From: a virus
Direction: 5' to 3' (one strand)
Length of the DNA stretch: 25,220 nt
IMG/VR virus record: IMGVR_UViG_3300044547_000115
Coordinates: 1 to 25,220 of that record
Made by a program: the position numbers and the translations under genes. How positions within the stretch are numbered: position 1 is the first letter of the stretch; each line of letters opens with the position of its first letter. The notes below the pieces were generated by a model, which saw only the letters and a list, made by a program, of their open reading frames with translations, was not told where the DNA came from and did no database searches. Below are positions 1 to 4,724 of this stretch, one piece after another.

Positions 1-42
1 AATAATTTTAAGATTAGCTAATGACTTGGGATTATATGGCAT
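1..42 (-). CDS. Start of a leftward gene, truncated by window edge (candidate)
   Basis: An ATG on the minus strand opens a frame that stays open to the window edge (14 codons, MPYNPKSLANLKII). A GAGGAG Shine-Dalgarno sequence lies 3 bases before the ATG, slightly closer than usual. The NPKSLANLK string resembles the N-termini of some phage small-terminase and DNA-binding proteins, but 14 residues cannot support a family call. It would be the first gene downstream of the minus-strand promoter-like element at 183-211, with a leader of about 140 bases. Confidence 0.35.
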   Translation of the reverse strand, partial: MPYNPKSLANLKII

Positions 43-106
43 AATCTCCTCTCATGATGTTATGACTATGAACTCTCATTAGTATAGTCATTGGTTGATA
101 GGTCTA

Positions 107-154
107 TTAATTAATCTCTTAATTAACCTCTTTAAGATATTCTTTAAAGAATAT
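107..154. repeat. AT-rich tandem 12-mer plus 18-bp palindrome
   Basis: Two near-identical 12-mers, TTAATTAATCTC (107-118) and TTAATTAACCTC (119-130), stand head to tail. They are followed by a perfect 18-bp palindrome at 137-154, ATATTCTTTAAAGAATAT. The stretch lies in the untranslated leader between the promoter-like element at 183-211 and the first leftward ATG at 42. It could be a regulator binding site, a duplex-unwinding element or an RNA hairpin. Nothing identifies the binding partner. Confidence 0.5.
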
Positions 155-182
155 AATATATAATAGGAATAACCCCCTAAAG

Positions 183-211
183 GGAAGGATACTCCCTTAG
201 AGCAGAGCTAA
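183..211 (-). promoter_or_regulatory. Phage-type promoter-like element, copy 3 (leftward)
   Basis: Read on the minus strand this is one of three copies of a 29-base element, TTAGCYCWGCTCTAWRGGAG then six variable bases and TCC. It matches copy 2 (20835-20863) at 25 of 29 positions. The GCTCTAAGGGAG core resembles the CACTAAAGGGAG core of T3/T7-class promoters. It points left, out of the small-gene cluster, toward the truncated gene at 1-42. Promoter function is inferred from copy number, intergenic placement and resemblance. A conserved RNA element or protein-binding site is the alternative. Confidence 0.55.
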
Positions 212-228
212 ATAGCGAGACTTTAGCT
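206..228 (-). terminator. Hairpin after the leftward small-gene cluster
   Basis: A perfect 7-bp inverted repeat, AGCTAAA (206-212) and TTTAGCT (222-228) with a 9-base loop, begins 4 bases after the stop codon of the 233-415 gene. Its distal arm overlaps the first bases of promoter-like copy 3. No U-run follows on the minus strand, so intrinsic termination is uncertain. It may act as an mRNA 3' end, an operator or an attenuator. Confidence 0.35.
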
Positions 229-232
229 AGAT

Positions 233-415
233 TCAAGGTTTATAGCCTGAACTTCTCTCGTAAAGGTCAATACGGAGGTCACGAAGGAAGTTCATTTTAA
301 TATCGCTTGAGTAGTCGCTTAGGTCATATAGCATAGAAGATAGCATATCGACTTCTTCTTGGGTTTCTAGAGTGATGATTATTGGGTTAAAGGCTGGTTT
401 AGTTGTGACGTTCAT
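233..415 (-). CDS. Small acidic phage protein of unknown function, 60 aa
   Basis: This is the last complete gene of the leftward cluster. A GAGGA sequence lies 9 bases before the ATG. The soluble 60-residue product has a beta-like start (PIIITLETQEEVDMLSSML) and then a helical segment. Short proteins with an ITLETQEEVD-like string are common among phage hypotheticals, but I know of no function. The stop codon is followed at once by the hairpin at 206-228. It is separated from the preceding gene by 200 bases of structured DNA, so it may be expressed at a different level from the rest of the cluster. Confidence 0.65.
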   Translation of the reverse strand: MNVTTKPAFNPIIITLETQEEVDMLSSMLYDLSDYSSDIKMNFLRDLRIDLYERSSGYKP

Positions 416-542
416 GATTGTATATCCTCGCTATGGTTTGGTTAAAAGAATGTCAAGAAGGTATGTTTATGGTGGTCTGTGGTGGTTCTTTTGGTGTTAC
501 TTCCGACACACCGAAAAAACTCCTCTCCGACCCCGATTTCCT

Positions 543-566
543 GTGAGATTCTCCGCAGAATCCCAC
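543..566 (-). terminator. Strong 10-bp hairpin (terminator or RNA processing site)
   Basis: On the minus strand GTGGGATTCT and AGAATCTCAC pair over 10 positions around a GCGG loop, with one G.U pair. On the plus strand that pair becomes an A/C mismatch, so the structure is better formed by leftward RNA, in keeping with the gene direction. No U-tract follows directly. It could be a factor-assisted terminator, an RNase site or a stability element for the transcript of the 618-959 gene. Confidence 0.45.
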
Positions 567-590
567 TTTTTCCCACATTTTCCCACTAAC
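561..590. repeat. Three tandem 10-bp repeats
   Basis: Three consecutive 10-mers read TCCCACTTTT, TCCCACATTT and TCCCACTAAC. The invariant TCCCAC recurs exactly every 10 bases, about one helical turn, so all copies face the same side of the DNA. This suits cooperative protein binding. The first unit overlaps the hairpin at 543-566 and the last overlaps the foldback at 584-623. Confidence 0.6.
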
Positions 591-623
591 GAGCTAGGGC
601 TCGCCAGCGTAGGCTGGTTAGTG
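584..623 (-). other. Three-way-junction foldback at a gene 3' end
   Basis: CACTAAC (584-590) pairs with GTTAGTG (617-623). Between them lie two further hairpins: GAGC/GCTC (591-602, loop TAGG) and CAGC/GCTG (605-616, loop GTAG). Together they could form a closed three-way junction of 40 bases. The stop codon of the leftward 618-959 gene is inside the closing stem. The fold is drawn by eye and the two inner stems are only 4 bp. Confidence 0.4.
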
Positions 624-959
624 TAGCCACTTCGGTTGGTCATCTGGTAGAACCTGCTCATCAGTGACTGTCCGAGCTAGCACGAGTAGCTCATTTTCTG
701 ATAATCCTGGAGAGAATTCCATTAGTTCTTCCTCGAGTATCTCCTCGGTTACAGTCATTGAGGTGATTCCCAGGGATTCTCTGATGAGATCGATCATTTC
801 TGGTTGTTCACTCACCCAAACTAGTGTACAAATGTCTGGAGTACTGTTATACAGGCATGTTTGTAGTAGTTCTCCTGAGCATTTTTGTGTTAAGATGATG
901 GTTTTCCATAGTTTTGGTTGAATCTTCTCTATGTCTAACCCTATGTTAATAGTATACAT
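618..959 (-). CDS. Acidic phage protein of unknown function, 113 aa
   Basis: I place the start at the ATG at 959 (MYTINIGLDIEK), with GGGA about 7 bases upstream, rather than at an earlier TTG. The product is soluble, acidic and probably alternates strands and helices, with an E-rich stretch (TEEILEEELMEF) near residues 72-83. No family is recognised. It overlaps the end of the upstream 946-1179 gene by 14 bases, so the two are probably translationally coupled. Its stop codon lies in the foldback at 584-623. Confidence 0.65.
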   Translation of the reverse strand: MYTINIGLDIEKIQPKLWKTIILTQKCSGELLQTCLYNSTPDICTLVWVSEQPEMIDLIRESLGITSMTVTEEILEEELMEFSPGLSENELLVLARTVTDEQVLPDDQPKWLH

Positions 960-1179
960 GTGCAATTCCCATATATTTAGCCCTCTTTGGGTAAGAATCC
1001 TCTAGCAGAAAGCAATAAACTATACCACCTTGTACTGATCTGTGTGTAGTCCAGTGTTTCTGCTGAGGACAGTCTCTTAATGGTACTTCCTCATGGTAGA
1101 TTGCTGTGGAAATGATGATTGTTACAGCAAGAGCTACCATGGAGAGTACTACTATGACTGCATTAAGGGTAGATTTCAC
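946..1179 (-). CDS. Small single-pass membrane protein, 77 aa
   Basis: It starts with GTG, preceded by GAGGG at 5 bases. Residues 6-27 form a clear N-terminal membrane segment (AVIVVLSMVALAVTIIISTA), followed by about 50 hydrophilic residues with two cysteines (37 and 56) that could form a disulfide if the domain is periplasmic. No family is recognised. Small one-pass proteins of leftward phage clusters may act on host membrane functions or exclusion. A spanin-like role is possible, but no partner gene or lipobox is seen. It overlaps both neighbouring genes. Confidence 0.6.
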   Translation of the reverse strand: MKSTLNAVIVVLSMVALAVTIIISTAIYHEEVPLRDCPQQKHWTTHRSVQGGIVYCFLLEDSYPKRAKYMGIAHVYY

Positions 1180-1399
1180 CGTAACCCTCGTGAAGTACTG
1201 GGTAGATCTCTGTGTATTCTATAATCTTGCCTGGAATACATGCTTCGATGGCTACCCACTTGAGTGCCTCGATGTTATGTGCACAAAGATACCCATCGAT
1301 GGACCAAATACCGTGTTCTTTGAGTACATCTTGGTATTCGTTCTCGGTTAGGAAGAAATCCTTAGCGGATACTGGGTTAAGTAGCATAAATGTATGCAT
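1163..1399 (-). CDS. Phage protein of unknown function, 78 aa (or 95 aa from an upstream start)
   Basis: Two starts are plausible. ATG at 1399 (MHTFMLLNPVSAKD) has AAGGAG about 6 bases upstream. ATG at 1450 (MNKCYLTNPN) has AGGAG 7 bases upstream and overlaps the previous stop as TAATG. I give the downstream start because its SD is better, but both may be used. The product is soluble and mixed alpha/beta, with an aromatic C-terminus (YTEIYPVLHEGYGEIYP). No family is recognised. It overlaps the following 946-1179 gene by 17 bases. Confidence 0.6.
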   Translation of the reverse strand: MHTFMLLNPVSAKDFFLTENEYQDVLKEHGIWSIDGYLCAHNIEALKWVAIEACIPGKIIEYTEIYPVLHEGYGEIYP

Positions 1400-1449
1400 G
1401 GTTGACTCCTTTGGTTGACTATTTGGGTTGGTTAGGTAACATTTATTCA

Positions 1450-1761
1450 TTATTCCACTCCTATGATATCGCAGAACCAGTTAGTATTTTTCCACTTGCG
1501 GATATTACCGAATCTATCGATAGTATCTCTTGTTAGGAATACTACTGGTTGATTGATTAGTGATTTAGCTTTAGCAAAGACAATCCGTGCTTCTGTCTTG
1601 TCGTCTTTCTCGATCTTCATCTTGCGAATGAAGTTCTCTTGATCGACAGCGTAGATGTATTCTTTCTTACTATCTACGTACACGGTTTGTAAGACTGTTA
1701 CTTCTGACTTAGTTGTTTCTAACTCTGTTGAAGAGAATGAACGAACGATTGCTTGACTCAT
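1450..1761 (-). CDS. Phage protein of unknown function, 103 aa
   Basis: The start ATG has AAGGAG 7 bases upstream. The product is soluble, with a beta-rich middle (VTVLQTVYVDSKKEYIYAV), a basic helical part (RKMKIEKDDKTEARIVFAKAK) and a C-terminal WKNTNWFCDIIGVE tail. No domain is recognised. It sits in the leftward cluster with a 20-base gap to the upstream gene. Its stop overlaps the alternative upstream start of the following gene. Confidence 0.65.
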   Translation of the reverse strand: MSQAIVRSFSSTELETTKSEVTVLQTVYVDSKKEYIYAVDQENFIRKMKIEKDDKTEARIVFAKAKSLINQPVVFLTRDTIDRFGNIRKWKNTNWFCDIIGVE

Positions 1762-1781
1762 GATATTACTCCTTGTTAAAA

Positions 1782-1901
1782 TTAAACTACGAATTGAATT
1801 GCTACTGCACCATCATAATTGCTACGTGCTAGATTAGCCACATAGTAACTATAATACCTACCTACTACTACTTGTGATTCTTTATCGATTAGATAATACA
1901 T
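1782..1901 (-). CDS. Very small protein, 39 aa
   Basis: ATG at 1901 follows the stop of the upstream gene by one base, and its GAGGTG SD lies inside the upstream coding sequence, so translation is probably coupled. The 39 residues (MYYLIDKESQVVVGRYYS then YYVANLARSNYDGAVAIQ) are tyrosine-rich and look like a small beta protein. A longer version starting at 1976 would overlap the upstream gene fully and lacks a better SD. Function is unknown. Confidence 0.55.
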   Translation of the reverse strand: MYYLIDKESQVVVGRYYSYYVANLARSNYDGAVAIQFVV

Positions 1902-1902
1902 A

Positions 1903-2070
1903 TTACACCTCATAATTATAGCAATGGTCAATGAAAGCAATAACCAAGCCGATGGTTGAAATAACCAATATACCAATGTATAGTGGTGCTGGGTTCTCTG
2001 ATACTATTGATATAGACCAGATGAATGCTCCGAAGAAGAACAAGTTACCGAAATAGATTAATGACTTCAT
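1903..2070 (-). CDS. Small two-TM membrane protein, 55 aa
   Basis: AAGGAG lies 7 bases before the ATG at 2070. Earlier in-frame starts lack such a site. The product is almost wholly hydrophobic with two membrane segments (about residues 3-23 and 29-47), a short loop (SENPAP) and a short polar tail. No family is recognised. A two-TM topology is compatible with a holin-like or host-membrane-interfering protein, but its place in the leftward cluster, far from the lysis genes, argues against the main holin. Confidence 0.6.
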   Translation of the reverse strand: MKSLIYFGNLFFFGAFIWSISIVSENPAPLYIGILVISTIGLVIAFIDHCYNYEV

Positions 2071-2112
2071 TGTATTACTCCTTGAGTTGGTTGGACAAAC
2101 TGGTCTCATCAG

Positions 2113-2144
2113 TGTACGCATAACGTACAGACACCCGAAGGTGT
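2113..2144 (-). terminator. Two tandem hairpins, one with a UUCG loop
   Basis: After the stop of the 2152-2343 gene, minus-strand RNA would form ACACC-UUCG-GGUGU (2131-2144), the stable UUCG tetraloop class. Immediately beyond lies a 6-bp hairpin, TGTACG/CGTACA with a 5-base loop (2113-2129). No U-run follows. The pair probably protects the 3' end of the highly expressed upstream message or partly terminates it before the weaker downstream genes. Confidence 0.5.
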
Positions 2145-2151
2145 TTCGACC

Positions 2152-2343
2152 TTACTTAGTAATAGTAACATCTTTATCGTAGTCTGGGCGATAATACACA
2201 GACATGTAGGTAACACCATCCTTAGTGTACTCAGAGTACCAAGAGTGGTGAACCACATCAGGGAAAGAAGAAAGCTGGGAACGACGTTCAGCACGACAAG
2301 AAACGAACAAGGCACGAGCCTCAGCAAGAGAAAGAACAACCAT
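2152..2343 (-). CDS. Small, probably highly expressed phage protein, 63 aa
   Basis: A near-perfect SD (AAGGAGGTG) overlaps the stop codon of the preceding gene and lies 4 bases before the ATG. Codons are strongly biased to GTT, CTT, TCT, GCT and CGT, as in highly expressed bacterial genes and unlike most of the window. The product has a basic helical N-half (LAEARALFVSCRAERRSQL) and a tyrosine-rich beta C-half (YTKDGVTYMSVYYRPDY). No family is recognised. Being near the front of the leftward cluster, it may be an early host-takeover protein, but that is inference. Confidence 0.65.
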   Translation of the reverse strand: MVVLSLAEARALFVSCRAERRSQLSSFPDVVHHSWYSEYTKDGVTYMSVYYRPDYDKDVTITK

Positions 2344-2354
2344 GATACACCTCC

Positions 2355-2489
2355 TTAGAAAGAAACAGGAACACGACGAAGACGACGGTTCAAAAGGGTT
2401 TTAACAAAACGCTTAGAGCGACCGCCACGAGCAAGAACATCAACGAAAGCCCAAGAAGAAGAAGAACGACGAACAGAACGAGAACCCAC
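2355..2489 (-). CDS. Very small, strongly basic protein with GTG start, 44 aa
   Basis: GTG at 2489 is preceded by GGAGGT at 5 bases. The frame runs 44 codons to a TAA that is embedded in the SD of the next gene. Codons are almost all of the highly expressed type (CGT, TCT, GTT, CTT). The product, beginning MGSRSVRRSSSSWAFVDVLA and ending in an arginine-rich tail, could bind nucleic acid. The frame extends upstream to a GTG at 2606, but no SD supports that start. Function is unknown. Confidence 0.5.
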   Translation of the reverse strand: MGSRSVRRSSSSWAFVDVLARGGRSKRFVKTLLNRRLRRVPVSF

Positions 2490-2610
2490 AGGACACCTCC
2501 AGAAAGAGAAAGAAGAGAAGAGACCAACCACGAACCACCCGAAAGCAAACGAGGGGGACCACGAAAGCAAACAGGGGTACAAGGAACGAAGGAAGGAACT
2601 TTTCACTCAC
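2440..2610 (-). CDS. Possible small hydrophobic membrane protein, 56 aa (doubtful)
   Basis: A frame from GTG at 2610, with GGGAG 9 bases upstream, encodes a very hydrophobic peptide (FLPSFLVPLFAFVVPLVCF, then SLLFFLFLEV) that would span the membrane twice. It overlaps the 2355-2489 gene by 50 bases in another frame. The minus strand here has almost no A, so any frame looks hydrophobic, and stop codons are rare by composition. I therefore give it low confidence. Confidence 0.22.
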   Translation of the reverse strand: MSEKFLPSFLVPLFAFVVPLVCFRVVRGWSLLFFLFLEVSCGFSFCSSFFFFLGFR

Positions 2611-2660
2611 AAAGAAAGACTCCCATAAAACTCCCAAGGGGGACCCCCAAAAACCCCCCG
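2461..2660. other. T-depleted (plus strand) region with direct repeats and G-runs
   Basis: From 2461 to 2580 I count only 2 T in 120 plus-strand bases. The stretch includes an 11-base direct repeat, CGAAAGCAAAC, at 2540-2550 and 2562-2572 (22 bases apart). GGGGGACC also recurs at 2553-2560 and 2638-2645. The minus strand carries four G-runs of at least three between about 2623 and 2658, including G5 and G6, with a GGGGGACCCCC palindrome at 2638-2648. It is the upstream part of the leftward cluster and probably its leader or control region. Confidence 0.5.
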
Positions 2661-2667
2661 CAACTCC

Positions 2668-2695
2668 TTGATTTCTAAGAAAAAATATATATAAA
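2668..2695 (+). promoter_or_regulatory. Candidate sigma70-type promoter
   Basis: TTGATT (2668-2673) and TATAAA (2690-2695) are separated by 16 bases in the AT-rich part of the divergent intergenic region, pointing toward the terminase. It is one of few good -35/-10 pairs outside genes. The same AT-rich tract could also serve leftward transcription, but I see no better-spaced pair on that strand. Confidence 0.35.
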
Positions 2696-2728
2696 TCTAC
2701 GAAATCAATACCTATATAAATCATACAC

Positions 2729-2757
2729 TTAGCCCTGCTCTATAGGAGAGATGCTCC
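2729..2757 (+). promoter_or_regulatory. Phage-type promoter-like element, copy 1 (before terminase)
   Basis: This copy carries GCTCTATAGGAGA, which closely resembles the CACTATAGGGAGA core of T7 promoters. The element ends 16 bases before the terminase ATG, so the transcript would have a leader of about 29 bases starting near G2745. Nineteen of 29 positions are invariant across the three copies. It would be the main late promoter for the packaging, head, fibre and lysis genes to 20838. Function is inferred. Confidence 0.6.
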
Positions 2758-2773
2758 ACGAGGATGAGGACAT

Positions 2774-4408
2774 ATGAATAATAATCAAAAATTATTACTT
2801 GCTAGAGAAGCACTTAAAAGAAAGAAACTCAAAGAATACAAAGGGAATTTCGAATTGTTCGCTAAAGAACAAATCAAGATTCTCCCTAAAGATTCTTCTA
2901 AAGGGTTTATTCCTTTTGAGTTTAATGCTGCACAAAGGATTGTACACGAGAAGTTAGAAGAACAATCCCAAAAGATGGGTAAAGTAAGAGCTATCATTCT
3001 TAAGTCTCGGCAACAAGGTTTGTCTACTTATGCTACTGCTAGGGTGTATTGGAAGTCCTACTTTAATGCTTTCAACAAGTCTGTAGTTATGGCTCATGAT
3101 TCAGCCACTTCTGATGCTTTGTTTACCATGAGTAGGAATACTATTCAGTACATGAGTGATGAGTACAGACCCGAATTTAAGAAATCAAATGCTAAAGAAA
3201 TTATGTTCGAGCATAACGACTCAGGTTATCGCTTATATACTGCGGGTTCGCCAGAAGCTGGTCGTGGTACGACTCCTACTATTGCTCATCTGTCTGAGGT
3301 TGCGTTTTGGACGCATGACGAGAAAATACTTGCTGGTTTATTTCAAGGTATTTCTGAGGCTGATGGTACGGAAGTAATCCTTGAGAGCACAGCTAACGGT
3401 GTAGGTAATGCTTTCCACAGGTTATGGCTAGGGGCTATGAAAGGTGAGAATGAGTATATTCCTATTTTTATTCCGTGGTTTTTAACTCCTGAATATAGAA
3501 GGAAGACCTACGAAGGTTTCGAATGTACCGAAGAAGAAACAGCATTAAAAGAAAAATATGAATTAGATGATGAACAAATCTATTGGAGAAGGCTCAAAGT
3601 AGCTGAATCTGGTGGTGATAAGTTCCGACAAGAATATCCCTCCACACCTGAGGAAGCGTTTATTGTCAGTGGTAGTAACGTATTCGATATAGAGAAATTA
3701 AACAATCTTGTTCCCCAGCCTATTCTGGCTCAAAGGGAATTTGATTATGAGTCGTGTCTCTTTGATGATGCTCCAAGGGGTTCCTTGGAAATATATAAGT
3801 ATCCTACATTTGAGGATGCTTTTGTTATTGCTGGCGATGTTAGTCTGGGTGTTGGACAGGATTACTCCTGTGGAGTAGTTTTAAATAGTAATAGAGAAGT
3901 ATGTGCTGTCTATAGGAATAATACAATCGATCCAAGTAAATATGGAGACCTTTTGTTTTACTTAGGTAGATACTACAATAATGCTTTGTTAGGTGTAGAA
4001 TCTAACAGTATGGGTATTGCTACTCTTAACAGATTAAAACAGATGAATTACCAGAACTTATATCATCAAACGAAAGTAGCTAATGTATCCGAAGAGGAAG
4101 GACAAAGGTTAGGTTGGAGAACTACTTCTCAGACTAAACCTATGATTATCGGATTCCTAAAGAATGCTATTGAGAATGAAGATGTATGGATTCCATCTAG
4201 AGTTATGATAGATGAACTTATGAATTATGTAGCTGATACTAATGGTAAGACTAATGCGATTACGGGTCATCATGATGATACTGTAGTAGCTCTTGCTATT
4301 GCTTTAGAGATACTAAGAACTCATGGTCATAAATTGACTAATACAAGAGTTCCGTGGTCTCAACAAATAGGCAGCTATACTAACGTAGAGAAAGGACAGT
4401 GGTTATGA
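2774..4408 (+). CDS. terL: Terminase large subunit (DNA-packaging ATPase and nuclease)
   Basis: The 544-residue protein has the full two-domain terminase plan. ATPase motor: a Walker A variant KSRQQGLS (77-84), a Walker B-like HLSEVAFW (172-179, with SE in place of DE, as in several phage terminases) and the coupling motif ESTANG (204-209). RNase H-like nuclease: AGDVSLG (D356), GVESNSMG (E410) and GHHDDTVVAL (D502/D503). It would cut concatemeric DNA and drive it through the portal encoded downstream. GAGG lies 4 bases before the ATG. The next small gene overlaps its stop as ATGA. No small terminase is evident nearby. Confidence 0.95.
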   Translation: MNNNQKLLLAREALKRKKLKEYKGNFELFAKEQIKILPKDSSKGFIPFEFNAAQRIVHEKLEEQSQKMGKVRAIILKSRQQGLSTYATARVYWKSYFNAFNKSVVMAHDSATSDALFTMSRNTIQYMSDEYRPEFKKSNAKEIMFEHNDSGYRLYTAGSPEAGRGTTPTIAHLSEVAFWTHDEKILAGLFQGISEADGTEVILESTANGVGNAFHRLWLGAMKGENEYIPIFIPWFLTPEYRRKTYEGFECTEEETALKEKYELDDEQIYWRRLKVAESGGDKFRQEYPSTPEEAFIVSGSNVFDIEKLNNLVPQPILAQREFDYESCLFDDAPRGSLEIYKYPTFEDAFVIAGDVSLGVGQDYSCGVVLNSNREVCAVYRNNTIDPSKYGDLLFYLGRYYNNALLGVESNSMGIATLNRLKQMNYQNLYHQTKVANVSEEEGQRLGWRTTSQTKPMIIGFLKNAIENEDVWIPSRVMIDELMNYVADTNGKTNAITGHHDDTVVALAIALEILRTHGHKLTNTRVPWSQQIGSYTNVEKGQWL

Positions 4409-4557
4409 TTAATTTCCCCTTGTCTAAAGAAGAAAAAGAGAATCTGAAGAAACTAATTAAACCTCATAAAGAAGTTAAATTAGTAAATAAGGAAGATAAA
4501 AAGATTGCTAAAGGTGAATTTAAAAATTTACCTATTCGCTCCTCGGAGAAGAAGTAA
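4405..4557 (+). CDS. Small lysine-rich protein, 50 aa, coupled to terminase
   Basis: ATG overlaps the terminase stop (ATGA), so translation is probably coupled. The 50 residues begin MINFPLSKEEKENLKKLIK and are about one third lysine, with many glutamates, mostly helical and without a membrane segment. No family is recognised. Its position suggests a packaging accessory, but a small terminase would normally be larger and carry a helix-turn-helix, which I do not see. Confidence 0.6.
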   Translation: MINFPLSKEEKENLKKLIKPHKEVKLVNKEDKKIAKGEFKNLPIRSSEKK

Positions 4558-4724
4558 TCAAGATTTCCCCTTGTGTCCTCAGATGCTGTCCACTCGTGTC
4601 TGGGAAGTAAGAAGTGGAACTAATTAAAATTTTTACTGATACTCTAACTTACTTCGAGTGTTCGGATAAAATTAAATATGGTCATTGTGACCTTGACAGA
4701 TAGATTGAACCATGAGAGGTTACA
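4558..4724 (+). other. Intergenic gap between terminase unit and portal
   Basis: About 165 bases. ATTTCCCCTTGT at 4563-4574 repeats 4412-4423, inside the start of the preceding small gene. A 5-bp hairpin, GGTCA-TTG-TGACC, lies at 4680-4692, and TCCACT/AGTGGA (4589-4618) could pair around an 18-base loop just before an AT-rich stretch. No copy of the 29-base element is present. A low-confidence small ORF (4614-4703) is listed separately. Confidence 0.5.
4614..4703 (+). CDS. Possible micro-ORF before portal, 29 aa (doubtful)
   Basis: A GTG-started frame encodes VELIKIFTDTLTYFECSDKI and then KYGHCDLDR. The composition looks protein-like rather than random, but the SD is poor (GGAAG at about 6 bases), and the ORF overlaps possible hairpins. 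It could be the remnant of a gene or a leader peptide. Without conservation data it is only a candidate. Confidence 0.22.
   Translation: MELIKIFTDTLTYFECSDKIKYGHCDLDR

Larger units (their letters stand above)
416..617. other. Structured intergenic region
   Basis: About 200 bases without a convincing gene separate two leftward genes. A plus-strand ORF at 372-626 has no good SD and runs antisense to the 233-415 gene, so I do not accept it. The region holds a hairpin (543-566), a triple 10-base repeat (561-590) and a branched foldback (584-623). On the minus strand a T6 run lies at 515-520 without an adjacent strong hairpin. It probably serves as 3' end of the upstream mRNA and leader of the 233-415 gene. 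Confidence 0.5.

Noticed and set aside
372-626. Plus-strand ORF of 84 codons
   Set aside because: It lacks a good SD, runs against the local gene direction, and its second half lies over hairpins and repeats.
664-921. Plus-strand ORF of 85 codons, serine-rich
   Set aside because: It is antisense to the better-supported 618-959 gene, which has a good start and an overlap with its neighbour, and the ORF has no SD.
977-1002. Partial match to the 29-bp element (TTAGCCC ... GGG ... AGAATCC) on the plus strand
   Set aside because: It lacks the GCTCTA core, lies inside the coding sequence of the leftward 946-1179 gene and opposes it. Treated as chance.
2616-2639. 7-codon ATG frame with GGGAG before it as an attenuator leader peptide
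   Set aside because: There is no regulatory codon run and no mutually exclusive hairpins that I can show; too short to support.
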